Below are positions 17,319 through 27,459 of a stretch of DNA of 64,000 nt, in pieces. The DNA comes from Nocardia asteroides (lineage in GTDB: Bacteria; Actinomycetota; Actinomycetes; Mycobacteriales; Mycobacteriaceae). A program made the translations under genes and the position numbers. Every line of letters begins with the position of its first letter. The first letter of the stretch is position 1. The notes under the pieces were generated by a model. It was not told the DNA's origin, did no database searches, and saw nothing but the letters and a program-made list of their open reading frames with translations. The stretch covers positions 7,192,001-7,256,000 of the forward strand of contig CP082844.1 of assembly GCA_019930625.1 (NCBI GenBank), in the 5' to 3' direction.

Positions 17319-20300
17319 TCACGCGGGCAGCAGGTCCCGTCCGTCCCAGGTGAACCGCGCCGTCGTCACCGCGTCATCGCCGTCGCCGCCCACGATCTGA
17401 TGAATTCCGATCCCACTCAGCTCCGCATACGTGCACCACTCATGATCCGAGGTCAGCATCAGGTCCAAATCCAATGCCGACAGCAGGGCGAAGATCTGCC
17501 CCCGGTTCACGGTGTCGACGCCGACGAACACCTCATCCAGCAGAATGATCCGCGGGGCCTGTGGCGCTGCGTGGTAGTGGGCCGCAACCGCGGCGAACAA
17601 TGGCAGGTGCAGCGCGATGGCCTTTTCGCCGCCGGACAGCGCGCCGTGCAGTTTCTTGGTCAGCTCCTGGAAGCCATCGCCGTTGCCTCGATCGATCTTG
17701 ACCACGAACCGGTGCCACGCCGTGTAGTCGAAGACCTGCGCGAGCTGCTGCTCCCAGCTGGTGGCTGTGTCGTCGGCCTTGGCCTCTTCGATGCGATCAC
17801 GCAAGAAGCGATGCAAGGATTCACGGTCGGCATCGCTGAGCCGGACGGGATCTTTGAGTAGCAGGTCGCGAGCGGCCTTGGTACCGGTCGGAAGGTCTTT
17901 ACCTACCTGCCAAACCAATTGAACCGCGAGGTTGGAGGCAGTACGCACGCGCTGAAGTCGCGCATTCATGTTGTCGACGAGATCGTTGGCCTGACGAATG
18001 CGGGCGGCGAGGTGACGGCGGGTATCGCCGGTCAACGTCTGGTCGAACAGCCGCCTTTCCTGTTCGGTGATCTCGTTCTTGCTCTGTTCGGCTTCCGTGC
18101 CGAGTATCCGCAGCAATTCCGCGCAGCCGACCCGGACGCCGTCGACCACAGCGGTGAATACTTGCACGTCGTCGTCGGTTTCCAGATCGAGGTCGGCGCG
18201 GGAGCTGAGCGCGGCGCGGCATTCGTGCACAGCTTCGTTGAGTCGGCGCACCGCGTCGTTCAGGTTGCTCGTGGCGTACGGGATGGTCGGCCAGGCCGCG
18301 GCGACGAACCGTGCCGCGTCGAGTGCGGCGCGAACGCCATCCGAAGCTGCCAACGTCTCGCGGAACGTCGACAGGTCGGGCAGGGAGCTGTCCGCTGGGA
18401 AGGTTCCGGCCGACAGCTGCCGGAAGCGCAGCGCGACACGATCTCGGGTCACGGTGGCAGCGTCCCGGGCAGCGGCATCCGAAGCGAGCTGGGCCGCGAG
18501 ACCACCGACCTTCGTGGCGAGTTCGGTGAGTGTGATGCCGTCGCGTTCGAGGTCACCCCCGCGCTCCTCCTTGCGGATCCGCAGAGCTTCGATTTCGGCC
18601 AGGACTTCCCGGTAGTCGCGGCCGACTGACTCCTCGATGGCATCGAGTTCGGTCGCCAGCCGCTGATGCTCGGCGATCGCCTCGGCGGCGTCGTCGGCTC
18701 GTTCCGCGGCATCGGCGGCGGACCCCTCGGCGCGGTCGGCGCGGTCAGCGGTGGCGGCCCGTGCCTGCCGCAAGTCGCGGCAAGCGTCGAGCCACACGTC
18801 GGCTTGACCCGCGAAATCATCGATTGCCCTATTCAGAGCCGCGAGGCCGGTCCGGTCGGTCGGAAGCCCGGTTTCAGCGGCGAGCGCGGACAACGCGTAC
18901 AGAGAGCTCTTCACCGCGGCTTCCTTGGTGGAGACGTTCTCGAGCGCTTTGCGTACTTGGCGATCGGCCGCGTCCAGGTTCGATTCCATTCTGGTGAGGT
19001 GATCTTCGGCAGCTGAGAGCGCGCTACGGTCCGGTCGATCGTCGTATTCGGACTCGATGAGGTCGCGGTGGGCGATCAGTTGCCGCAGTCGCGTGCCGAG
19101 CTCGTCGAGCCCCCGGTCATACTTCGCGATCTCGGCATCGAGTTCGCGGACACGACGCTGCCTGGCGCGTTCGCGGGTGGAGGCGCCGATGTAGGCGGGC
19201 TGCTCTTTGCGCCAGCTTCCGGTGAGGTTGCCGACACGCCAGCCCCCGTCGGCGCCGACAGCGGCCACCGATCCGGTGGGCAGCCGGTCACCGAAGGCGA
19301 TCGTGCCCAGCAGCCGACGCACCACGTCCGGCGATACCTCGGCGTCTGGAACGACAGTGAGAATGTCCGCCAGAGAGCGGCCCGCCACCGTCTCCAAGGC
19401 CGTGTGGTCGGCGAACACATCGTGGCCGTCGACCTCGCCGTGTTGCCCGATCCAGGCATCCAGCAGTCCAGCGGATTCGAGGGCGGCCTCCGTCGCCGCC
19501 GCGACGGCGCCGGGCACCCCTTCGGCGAAATCGACCAGACGCCATAGCGGCGCTCCGGACATTCGGCTTCGATCGGCAGTCCGCCAAGCCGGCCGGATCG
19601 GCGGTATGTCATGGTGGTCGTCGAGCCGATCCCGTTCGGCGACCAGCTCGCCGCGCTCGGTCTCGGCGGCGGTGACTGCCCGTCGGCAATCGTTCTCTCG
19701 ACAGGCCACATCCTCCAGGGCCGCGGTGACCGCCTTGTTCACCGTATCCATCAGCGCTGATTGGCTCTCGGCGAGATCGGCGATGGCATCGGGCGCCTCG
19801 AAGATCAGGGCGCGACATCCGGTGGCCCACTCGTGCAGCCGCTCGCGCAGCGCATCGAGTGTGCGCGCGCGTTCCTCGACGGCCTGCACGTGAGCGTCCT
19901 CGGCCTGCGTGAACTCGGCTCTGGACAGCTCCAGTGCGGACTCGGCGTCGGTGCGCGCGTCAACCGTACGTTGGTGCTTGTTGAGCGCATCGGTCATATC
20001 GCTCGAGCGGTCCCTTTTGGCGCGTACCGCACCGCGCAGGAGGGTCCGTGATCGGTTCGACTCCGGGGCGTCGGCCAGTTCGTCGTACACGCTCGTGAGT
20101 CCAGCACGGTGCGCGGCCTGCCGGGCTTCGATACCGCTGACGTCGGCGATCCGTTCCAGTCCCGCTTCGGCTCGGACAGCGGCGTCATGAAGTTGCGCGG
20201 CGCTCGCTGCGGCTCGCTGCAAACGCTGCGCGTCAACGTCGAGCCGGTCGGCACGCGACTTGGCGCTTCGAACCTGTTTGCGCAGGTCGTCGAGTTTCAA

Positions 20301-21347
20301 ACCCTGCTTGTAGGCGTCTGTCTTCGTCAGCCCTTCGAGCCTCGATTCGGCATGCGCGAGTTCGGCTTTCGTTGCATCGATCCGTTGCTCGACCTCCCGC
20401 TTGCGCTGTTGCGTGCGTTCATGCTCATCGGCGGATTTCTTCGCTTCACTGGAGAGTTTCTCCAGCTCCGTGGTGGCCGAGATGAGCGCGGCGGCGCCCG
20501 CACGCAGCACACGCTGGGCGTAGGTGCGCTGATGACGCGCCAGCTTGCCGGTGGCCTGGACCTCGGCATCCAAACGGGCCAGGCGCTCGCGCTGGGCGTC
20601 CAGCCGCTCGAAACCCTCCGCGAGATCCGCGATCTCCTCGTGGCTCAGCGGCGGCAGGGCACGCGACAGCAGCGTGGACAGCAAGGCCGGATCGAGTCGC
20701 TGTGACAATTTCGGCGTCCGCAATTGCAGCAATGCGGTGATCAAGGCGTCGTAGCGTTGCTCGTTCAATGTCGGGAACAGCGCTGCGCGCACCGCCGCGC
20801 GATAGTCGGCGGCGCTGTCGTACACCGTGCCGGAACTGCCGAGCCGCTCGGCAAGCGTCGCGCGGGTCAGCGGGCGGCCGACATCGGTCAGGACCAGCCT
20901 GTCCTCGCAGCCTGCCGCACCGACCCGCGACACCGTGGTGAAGTAGTCGGCGTGCACCGCGTTGGTGCGACTCGTGGCCTGGAGGCGAGCACCGCAGGTG
21001 AACCAGCGGCTGGTCTCTCCCTGGAGCCGGAATTCCAGCCAGACGTAACCCACCCGGGTCGCGCCGGAGGCTCCTTCCCCCATCAGGTTCCAGTGCATGG
21101 TCCGCTCGCTGGTGCCGAAGGTCGACAACCGGTTGGCCCGCAAACTCGCGTCGAACAGGAACGGCAGCAACAACTCCAATGCCTTGGACTTGCCGCTACC
21201 GTTCGGACCACGCAGCAGCAAGCGGCCGTCATGGAATTCGAATACCTCGTCGTAGTAGCGCCAGACGTTGAGAATTCCCGCACGAGTCGGCATCCACCGG
21301 TCGCCTTCACGCGTCTGCGGTCGTTGCGGAAACTCGGTCACGGTCAT
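17319..21347 (-). CDS. jetC: Wadjet JetC, SMC-like ATPase (TIGR02680)
   Basis: A 1342-residue SMC/MukB-like ATPase, the motor of the Wadjet anti-plasmid system. Walker A GPNGSGKS lies at residues 47-54, long coiled coils fill the middle (about 250-480 and 760-1150), and the C-terminal head has the signature LSGGEKA near residue 1236 and Walker B ILLDEVFVGVD near 1266. The start (ATG 21347) overlaps the jetB stop (ATGA). JetC with JetA and JetB extrudes DNA loops; JetD then cleaves small circular DNA. The TIGR02677-02680 family combination corresponds to what I recall as type III Wadjet. Confidence 0.93.
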   Translation of the reverse strand: MTVTEFPQRPQTREGDRWMPTRAGILNVWRYYDEVFEFHDGRLLLRGPNGSGKSKALELLLPFLFDASLRANRLSTFGTSERTMHWNLMGEGASGATRVGYVWLEFRLQGETSRWFTCGARLQATSRTNAVHADYFTTVSRVGAAGCEDRLVLTDVGRPLTRATLAERLGSSGTVYDSAADYRAAVRAALFPTLNEQRYDALITALLQLRTPKLSQRLDPALLSTLLSRALPPLSHEEIADLAEGFERLDAQRERLARLDAEVQATGKLARHQRTYAQRVLRAGAAALISATTELEKLSSEAKKSADEHERTQQRKREVEQRIDATKAELAHAESRLEGLTKTDAYKQGLKLDDLRKQVRSAKSRADRLDVDAQRLQRAAASAAQLHDAAVRAEAGLERIADVSGIEARQAAHRAGLTSVYDELADAPESNRSRTLLRGAVRAKRDRSSDMTDALNKHQRTVDARTDAESALELSRAEFTQAEDAHVQAVEERARTLDALRERLHEWATGCRALIFEAPDAIADLAESQSALMDTVNKAVTAALEDVACRENDCRRAVTAAETERGELVAERDRLDDHHDIPPIRPAWRTADRSRMSGAPLWRLVDFAEGVPGAVAAATEAALESAGLLDAWIGQHGEVDGHDVFADHTALETVAGRSLADILTVVPDAEVSPDVVRRLLGTIAFGDRLPTGSVAAVGADGGWRVGNLTGSWRKEQPAYIGASTRERARQRRVRELDAEIAKYDRGLDELGTRLRQLIAHRDLIESEYDDRPDRSALSAAEDHLTRMESNLDAADRQVRKALENVSTKEAAVKSSLYALSALAAETGLPTDRTGLAALNRAIDDFAGQADVWLDACRDLRQARAATADRADRAEGSAADAAERADDAAEAIAEHQRLATELDAIEESVGRDYREVLAEIEALRIRKEERGGDLERDGITLTELATKVGGLAAQLASDAAARDAATVTRDRVALRFRQLSAGTFPADSSLPDLSTFRETLAASDGVRAALDAARFVAAAWPTIPYATSNLNDAVRRLNEAVHECRAALSSRADLDLETDDDVQVFTAVVDGVRVGCAELLRILGTEAEQSKNEITEQERRLFDQTLTGDTRRHLAARIRQANDLVDNMNARLQRVRTASNLAVQLVWQVGKDLPTGTKAARDLLLKDPVRLSDADRESLHRFLRDRIEEAKADDTATSWEQQLAQVFDYTAWHRFVVKIDRGNGDGFQELTKKLHGALSGGEKAIALHLPLFAAVAAHYHAAPQAPRIILLDEVFVGVDTVNRGQIFALLSALDLDLMLTSDHEWCTYAELSGIGIHQIVGGDGDDAVTTARFTWDGRDLLPA

Positions 21348-22600
21348 GACGGTTCCTTCGCGGTATCGGCTGTGCGAATCTCGTTGACGCGATAGCGGAA
21401 GGCGGCCGGCAGCGGAGTCACCAAACCCGATGCCGACGTGCGGACGAGCCCGAACTCCTTCAGCACCGCGAGCGCGTCGGAAACTATCTCTCGAACGCCA
21501 CCTTCACCTTGATATTTTCGGGCCCAGCGCGGAAAGCGTTCCAGCATTCCGGCAGTGCTGCGCTGCAACTGCTCGACGGTGGTCGGACCCGGCATGGCAT
21601 CCAGGAGCAGCAGGGCGGCTACCTTCGCCGTGCTCGCGTCATCGGGGAACTTGTTGTCGGTCGCGATGCCGTCCGGATCGATCAGAAGTAGACCTTCGGC
21701 CCGTTCCTCCAGGATGAAACCGCCCTGTTCGGCGGCGCGACGCAGCAGCTGCCTGCCGGTGGGAGACTCGAGGTAGGCGCGCTCGTCCGCACTGAGTTCG
21801 TCGAGGTAGACCACGGGGTCGTCGACAAGCCGGCGAAATACGCTGTGCCGCAACCATAGATTTCGCTGAGCGTCGGAAACGCCGGTGCGGTCCGCATGCC
21901 TGCCCGCCGGTGCGCCCGCCAGTCCATAGCGACGCTCCCTGGTGAGTTCCGCCAGGACATCGGCGAGTCGCAGCGGCACCTCTTCCACGGGCATTCCCAG
22001 CTGCGATGGCCCCGAGGGGGTCGCCAGTAGTCGCAACAACAGCGTGGTGTCGACTCGGAACAGCACCTTCGCCGCGTCCGAATCCACAAACGAGTCGGCC
22101 ACCCCATCGACCGCTTCGAGTACGCCGAACGATTCCAGGAGCCGCAGCGCGTCCACGAATGCCATCCGTTCACCGCGGCTGGCCGAATCGAAGGTCTCCA
22201 CCACCGGTTCTTCTGCGGTGGCGGCCCGCACCCGTCCCGCGAGCAGGCCGATGGTCGTCACGGGAGCAGCGAAAAGTTCCGCCGCCACCACGCACAGCAG
22301 CACATACCGCCTGCGATCGAACGCCGATCTACCGGAACGCAGCCGGCGCGCAGGCCGGGTCGGGTCGGTGGCCGGCCGCACCTTGACCAGACGGGCATAG
22401 CCGAGCCGAGGCTCGACGATCAGCGTCCACCCGCAGTAATAGTCGAACCACTTCGCGATCGGATCGCGCCGCCTTCTGATCACGTCGAACACGTCCGGCG
22501 CGGCGCGTTCGGTGATCAGCGGATCAGCAAGTAGATGCCGCACGCCCCGGGCGATCTGCTCCCGTTCGGCGATCACCAATTGATTCGCTAGTTCGCTCAC
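21344..22600 (-). CDS. jetB: Wadjet JetB (TIGR02678, DUF2398)
   Basis: A 418-residue protein of the TIGR02678 family, the MukE-like subunit of Wadjet that joins JetA to the JetC heads. It is built of winged-helix-like segments with no enzymatic motif. The GTG start at 22600 shares one base with the jetA stop and its own stop overlaps jetC, so subunit production is coupled. A conserved stretch KWFDYYCGWTLIVEPRLGYARL near residue 55 is typical of the family. Confidence 0.9.
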   Translation of the reverse strand: MSELANQLVIAEREQIARGVRHLLADPLITERAAPDVFDVIRRRRDPIAKWFDYYCGWTLIVEPRLGYARLVKVRPATDPTRPARRLRSGRSAFDRRRYVLLCVVAAELFAAPVTTIGLLAGRVRAATAEEPVVETFDSASRGERMAFVDALRLLESFGVLEAVDGVADSFVDSDAAKVLFRVDTTLLLRLLATPSGPSQLGMPVEEVPLRLADVLAELTRERRYGLAGAPAGRHADRTGVSDAQRNLWLRHSVFRRLVDDPVVYLDELSADERAYLESPTGRQLLRRAAEQGGFILEERAEGLLLIDPDGIATDNKFPDDASTAKVAALLLLDAMPGPTTVEQLQRSTAGMLERFPRWARKYQGEGGVREIVSDALAVLKEFGLVRTSASGLVTPLPAAFRYRVNEIRTADTAKEPS

Positions 22601-24165
22601 TACGGACTCCCGGAAGCTGCCTGAGTTTCGACCATGCGAATGCTGCTGGGGCGGCGCCTCTCAGGTCCGGGTGCGGTGATTTCCACAATGTAGTCGGGTC
22701 CGCGAAACACTCCGCGCCGTGTCTTCAGCTCGGCAGTTCCGCCGTCAGGCGAAGGCCGTAAGACGATTTCGACTCGTCCGTCCGCGGTGCTACCCCGGCG
22801 GGTGCCATTCGGCTCCTGCGCGCCGCCGAGCGCGCGGCCGAGCAATTCGAGCAGTCGTTCGAACACCTCGTGATCCAGTTCGCCGAAGGCTGAAAGCCGG
22901 ATGCTGCCTCCGGTGTCGAGCATGTCCCACGCGGCCTGGAGTTCCGCCCGTTCCAGTGCGGCACGTGCCGCGCGGGCCTCCTTGATCGCCGCGACATCGG
23001 GAATCGCACCGGTTCGGCCGAATCGCTCGGTGCGACCAGACGATCGTAGAAGCGGCGAGACCTCGACTGCGGGCGCCTCCTGCCAGGACGCCGTATGGCT
23101 CACCAACTCCGGGTCGGAGTGGGCCAGGTGTGGATGCCGCGCGGAGTTGAGCCCGAAGGCGGTGGACCACAACCGGTGCAGATCGTCCTGCTCCGGCAGG
23201 ACCGAGAACCACCGTGCCAACTCCCGGAAATCCGCCACGGCGCTGCTCGAGCGCCTGCGTGACTCGGTGATCCGATCGAGCACCTGGAGCAATGTGACGA
23301 TGGCCCGCCGACCGACCTGGCGCAGTTGGTCGATGCGCGGCTGCGTGCCGTCCGCAGGCAGGAACCACGCGCGCAGGCCATCCCAGCGGGCTCTGCGGTG
23401 TTCCAGCCACGCCACCCCGGGATCGATGCCACTCAGTTGCGGCAGTTCGGCTCCGCGTAGGGCACGTTGATGCATGCGCGTGACACCGAAGTCCTCGATC
23501 GCCTGGATGCGGGAGCCGATCACATGAGCGCGGTACTCGAGATCGGTGAGGAAGTCGTGGAGGTAGGCCACCGTCGCGGCTTTGACCTCGTAAAATACTG
23601 TGAGGTCCACGCCATCGGCGCGCAGCAGACGCTGCAATTCGCCGTTGAACTGCTTGGTGTTGCCCCGTAGCGCCTCGAGATGGGACTCGAGCTCGCTCAA
23701 CGCCGTGAACACTCGGCGATCCGTTCCCGACTCCAGTTCGTGCACCAGGTCGGCGAGCCGGTCGGAGATCGCGTCGAGCACCGCGGTTTGCAGAGCACCG
23801 GTCGACGCCAGAACCGTCATCGCGTGCAGGACGCCGGCGAAGGCGGCCTCACCCTGCCGGGTGAGCGAGTACTGCAGATTGCGACGTTCGTATTCCGTCG
23901 CGGTGCGGTAGTTCTCGGAGTGGTTCTGGATGACGTCGACCAGATTCCAGGTGTGCAGTTGGTCCAGCGCCGCGGTCAAATCGTCGTCCTCGATAGCTTC
24001 CAACCATCCGACCGACCGCAACCGGGCCCGAAGTTCGTCGATGCCGAGCGCTGTTTCCAGGCGTTCGTTCGCCTCACCGAACGCGTGCAGCACCGAAACA
24101 TAGAGACCGGCGCGTTCACCGCTGGTGAAACGGAACATCTCGGGCGGAACACGAATCGGATCCAT
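22600..24165 (-). CDS. jetA: Wadjet JetA (TIGR02677, DUF2397)
   Basis: A 521-residue kleisin-like subunit of Wadjet of the TIGR02677/DUF2397 family, expected to bridge the JetC heads and bind JetB. ATG at 24165 is preferred, since GGGGGAG precedes it and the family usually opens with a short PxxMFRFTSGERAGLYV-type motif; the frame is open up to 24222, immediately adjacent to the jetD stop. The protein is mostly helical with an N-terminal winged-helix region and a C-terminal strand-rich part. Confidence 0.9.
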   Translation of the reverse strand: MDPIRVPPEMFRFTSGERAGLYVSVLHAFGEANERLETALGIDELRARLRSVGWLEAIEDDDLTAALDQLHTWNLVDVIQNHSENYRTATEYERRNLQYSLTRQGEAAFAGVLHAMTVLASTGALQTAVLDAISDRLADLVHELESGTDRRVFTALSELESHLEALRGNTKQFNGELQRLLRADGVDLTVFYEVKAATVAYLHDFLTDLEYRAHVIGSRIQAIEDFGVTRMHQRALRGAELPQLSGIDPGVAWLEHRRARWDGLRAWFLPADGTQPRIDQLRQVGRRAIVTLLQVLDRITESRRRSSSAVADFRELARWFSVLPEQDDLHRLWSTAFGLNSARHPHLAHSDPELVSHTASWQEAPAVEVSPLLRSSGRTERFGRTGAIPDVAAIKEARAARAALERAELQAAWDMLDTGGSIRLSAFGELDHEVFERLLELLGRALGGAQEPNGTRRGSTADGRVEIVLRPSPDGGTAELKTRRGVFRGPDYIVEITAPGPERRRPSSIRMVETQAASGSP

Positions 24166-24222
24166 CAGTGGCTCCCCCTGGCTGGCGACTCGAATGCCCA
24201 CCATAGACCCAAGGGCCGACAT

Positions 24223-25437
24223 TCACGGCTGGATATCCGTGAGCAATAGATCGACGACCCGCTCTTCAGGGACCGCCAGGCCGGTCCGGCGCAGGTGCTC
24301 TGACAGGTCACCATCCCACGGCACAGGGGTCACCCGCCCGACAGCGGGTCCGCTCGCCCCAACCGCCGAGAGGTAATCAGCGCTGGTCATTCGCCAAGGC
24401 ATCGCACCGAACCTGGCGACAATGTTGGCGGCGATCCGCAAACCCTCCCCGTCGAGATCACCGTGATAGCGAAGTTCGGAGCCGGCACCTGCCAGCCGTT
24501 CCAGCAGCTGCACACAGGCACTGCTCGGCCACCCCGCCGTGCAGATCATCGGCGGGCAACGATCGCCGAAACGGCCCAACGCCATCGCGAGGATGCTGGG
24601 GTTCTCGACTATCCACACGAGTCCAGCCGCCTCGGCTGGTTGCGGCTGGCATCGGATTTGCTGCAGCGTCACAACCGCGGCCAGTCCACGGCTCGCGCAG
24701 GTGCGCAGGATCTCGCCGACCACTCCGTCGGTACTTCCCGTCGGCGATCCAGCGACAAGCACGGTGGACGATAGTTCGTCGTCAGCCAGCCCGGCACGCT
24801 CCCACAGGGCTCGCAACTGAATGGCGTCGGTCGGCGGCTCGCTGTCGTAGAGGGTGGCGAGAGCGCGAACAACCGTCGCCTGCAACCGTGTTCCGTCGTC
24901 GAGTGCGTGCGGATCGCCGAGCACTCGTGCGGCGAACACCGGCAGAGGCACCCCGGCTCCGGGCAGTTCGCGCAGGACGCGCAACGCCCGCTCGAGTTCG
25001 GATCTCGTGTACTCGACCGACCTCGCCATCAATCCCGTGCGCCGCATCGAGGTCACCCATTCCTCGAGGACAGGTTGTGCGCGAACGACGTCGTGGGCGG
25101 ACAACCAAGCCCACAACTGCTGTCGAGCGGCGGCCTCGGCCGCACGATCCGCTGCCCTATTGCCCACCGGCCCGACAAGATGCTCGACGACAGTGTAGGA
25201 ATCCGTCCCGGCCACTTCGGATAGCACCGCATCCACGTCGGCCACGCTGACCGTCCGGTACTCGCCCGGCAACCTGGGCAAACCGAACAAGTCGGCGAAT
25301 GCCGTCTGCTGGCGGATGTCCAGTGGGCCGACCTTGACCCGAAGCACCGGCCTGCCGGTCGACAGACGCCGATGCAACGCCTGCCACAGCGGCGCCAAGT
25401 CCGCGAAGAGGCGCGCTACTGCCTGTTCGTCACGCAT
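24223..25437 (-). CDS. jetD: Wadjet JetD nuclease (TIGR02679, DUF2399)
   Basis: A 404-residue toprim-containing nuclease. The C-terminal toprim domain shows IVENPS (catalytic Glu) near residue 275 and GDLDGEGLR (DxDxxG) near 322, the metal-binding residues. The N-terminal half (DUF3323-like) probably recognises bent DNA. ATG at 25437 starts a typical JetD opening (LFADLAPLWQALHRRL); a TTG at 25452 is the alternative. It is the first gene of the operon here, before jetA, jetB and jetC. No clear promoter is visible in the 94 bases upstream, so transcription may start further back, in or before the ESX cassette. Confidence 0.9.
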   Translation of the reverse strand: MRDEQAVARLFADLAPLWQALHRRLSTGRPVLRVKVGPLDIRQQTAFADLFGLPRLPGEYRTVSVADVDAVLSEVAGTDSYTVVEHLVGPVGNRAADRAAEAAARQQLWAWLSAHDVVRAQPVLEEWVTSMRRTGLMARSVEYTRSELERALRVLRELPGAGVPLPVFAARVLGDPHALDDGTRLQATVVRALATLYDSEPPTDAIQLRALWERAGLADDELSSTVLVAGSPTGSTDGVVGEILRTCASRGLAAVVTLQQIRCQPQPAEAAGLVWIVENPSILAMALGRFGDRCPPMICTAGWPSSACVQLLERLAGAGSELRYHGDLDGEGLRIAANIVARFGAMPWRMTSADYLSAVGASGPAVGRVTPVPWDGDLSEHLRRTGLAVPEERVVDLLLTDIQP

Positions 25438-25531
25438 TGGTCGTTCGGGCAACGAAGCGGTACATCAGAACGGCCATCCGGTTATTCATACCCAATCGAC
25501 CTGCATCGCCGCGAGCAATTCGATGGGCTCA

Positions 25532-26152
25532 TCACCGTTGCTCCCACGACTGTGCGAGCCACGCCCCAACCTGATCATGGTGATCCCCCACGTCGATTCG
25601 TCGATCCGCCGGAACCGATGGCGATGTCTGTGCAGCTAGAACGGTAGACATCGCGATGTCGGCCTCGAGACCCGCCTGCCACGTCGTGCTCATGTCGGCC
25701 AGCTCTTTGGCGATTCGGTTCCAGCTCTCGGAGTACGCCCCCACCATCTTGTCGTTTCCGGCGAGCGCGTCCAGCACCTTGCGGTATGGCTCGACGTGCG
25801 TGAGCATCCATCCGGCGATCTGATCGCCCACGAATCCGAACGGGTCTAACCCGGCATCCGCTACGGTCGCGCCTACCGCGATGCCGCGGGTGATCGCCTC
25901 GAACGTCTTCGCGTTTAGGAAATTTGCGTAAGCCTCCCATGCGTCTCCCGCTATCGTGCCAGACAAGATTCCGGGCAACCTGGTCTCTTGATCCTGCTTC
26001 AGACCGATGTCGTGCATCCAGAAGACGGTCTCCTGGAAGTACTCCTCCCGGTAGTCGGTCCTCTCGGCGATCAGTGGTGTGTTCTCGGCTTTCTTCCGGT
26101 CGTCGAAGCCGGGAGTGTTCTCGTTCAGCCAGTCGCCGATTGTCGTGCTCAC
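25532..26152 (-). CDS. truncated WXG/ESX effector N-terminal protein
   Basis: A 206-residue protein, GTG start at 26152 overlapping the upstream gene's stop. It is alpha-helical, like the N-terminal delivery domain of actinobacterial type VII toxins (STTIGDWLNENTPGFDDRKK, later ELADMSTTWQAGLEADIA). Where such domains normally continue into a W-x-G turn and a toxin tip, the sequence changes to a Ser/Ala/Pro stretch and stops 94 bases before jetD. The last 40 codons have poor third-position G+C, and a different frame there reads well (25486-25578). I read it as an effector that has lost its toxin tip. Confidence 0.6.
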   Translation of the reverse strand: MSTTIGDWLNENTPGFDDRKKAENTPLIAERTDYREEYFQETVFWMHDIGLKQDQETRLPGILSGTIAGDAWEAYANFLNAKTFEAITRGIAVGATVADAGLDPFGFVGDQIAGWMLTHVEPYRKVLDALAGNDKMVGAYSESWNRIAKELADMSTTWQAGLEADIAMSTVLAAQTSPSVPADRRIDVGDHHDQVGAWLAQSWEQR

Positions 26153-26501
26153 TGTGGCCCTCCCGGTGCGTCGGCGATGGTCTCGCGCAGTTCGGTCACC
26201 GACCTGCCGAAGGCGCCGACCTTGTCTTCGAATGCCGCAGCGACGGTGTCGAGTTTGCCGGGCAGGGCCGCGACGTCCTCGGCGAGCTTGCGGATCACGT
26301 CGATGGTGTTGCGATGTTTGTCCTCGAGCACCAGTTGCACGGGAGGTCGGGGTATCTCGCCGAATCGTCATTCGCGGCACCGAGATAGCTGGCGGCTTCC
26401 AGCGACAACGTCAAGCTCTGCGTGAGCTTTTGCAGCTTTCCGGCATGACTGCGCACTTCGTCTGTATCTACGGAGATTGCATCAGGATTCGTCACGGTCA
26501 C
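26149..26501 (-). pseudogene. ESX-associated helical protein, frameshifted
   Basis: Two frames join into one about 117-residue protein: the first (GTG at 26501) runs through VTNPDAISVDTDEVRSHAGK to GAANDD, the second from about 26365 continues as FGEIPRPPVQLVLEDKH to the stop at 26149. One missing base in the AA at 26363-26364 (plus strand), i.e. GATTCGG for GATTTCGG on the coding strand, restores the full frame. The product resembles small helical ESX-associated proteins. Both ends overlap neighbours by GTGA, so the gene was once part of an intact three-gene operon. Confidence 0.7.
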
Positions 26502-27077
26502 ACCAGCCAGAAATGGTTGTAGTACTCGATCTCCGGATCCGGTTCGTCCGGGACGACGATCTGGTCACGGTCGGGCTTGCGGCTGCGCGGGGTGGCCGTA
26601 TCCGAGGGGGCCGGTCCCGGCTGCGGCGGGAAGTAAGGGGCCGCCATCGAGAGGTTGTCACTGGACGGATGCGAAGTGCGGTGTTCGGACGGTTCGACCG
26701 TGGGCGGATCGGGATCAGGGAAGCGCTGTGCGTACTGTTCGATGATCGCGGCGCCCGCCGGGTCTTCTCCGACGGTGTTCCCCACCAGCCCGGTGACCTC
26801 CGCGCGCAATGTCGAATGTGCTTGCCGCAGACAGGACATGATCTCCGCGGACAGCACCGCCGGATCCATCCCGCGCGAACTCGGCGACAGGGTGATCGCC
26901 GTGGGCACACCGCTGCTTGTCAACGGTGACTACGACGCGACGATCTTTGCCCGACTCGGTGACCGTCAGCTCCCGCATCCGGCCCTCCAACTCCTGAAAC
27001 CTTCCGGCCCGGCGCTCGAAATCCGCTGCCCCCTGCGCAAAGTCCTCCGCAACGCGGCTCACGTCGAATGCGGCCAC
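26498..27077 (-). pseudogene. YbaB/EbfC-family protein, frameshifted
   Basis: The N-terminal frame (GTG 27077, with GGGAGG upstream) reads to RRVVVTVD; the C-terminal frame resumes as SSGVPTAITLSPSSRG and continues to YYNHFWLV at 26498. Together they give a normal nucleoid-associated YbaB/EbfC fold with a Pro-rich tail. One extra base in the TT at 26917-26918 (plus strand) explains the break. YbaB-like proteins commonly precede WXG and effector genes in actinobacterial type VII toxin cassettes, as in the intact cassette at 31.9-42.9 kb. Confidence 0.75.
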
Positions 27078-27459
27078 TCACACCTCCCACTTCGCAGCTA
27101 CCTATTGACTGACAACCCCGCCGCACGCATCGCGGATTCGACTTGTCTTTACACCTGACTCTGACGCAGCTCGCGGCCGATCGGTTCCATCTATTCCTGG
27201 AGCGTCACCGACCCGGGAAGCGACCCGATCGACCGGAATCCTTTCGTGCAGCCGCCCGGCTCGGAGCGACCTGCCACTGTGCGACTTCGGAACAATATCT
27301 GTTGCGCACAGTGATGTTCGACTCAGACGGCGATGGCGCCCCGGCTGCCGCCAATGCACAATCGACCGATTGCGCTGATGATCACCGGTTCGCCCTGGTC
27401 ACATCGGTACTCCCGCCAGTGACAACAAACACACACATAGCGACACCTACGCTTGCCCT
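27078..27459. other. divergent intergenic region
   Basis: About 380 bases between the YbaB-like gene (minus) and the membrane protein (plus). It should hold promoters for both. Immediately before 27460 the sequence TACGCT gives a -10-like box with the ATG 9 bases downstream and no ribosome binding site, suggesting a leaderless transcript. Nothing else recognised. Confidence 0.35.
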
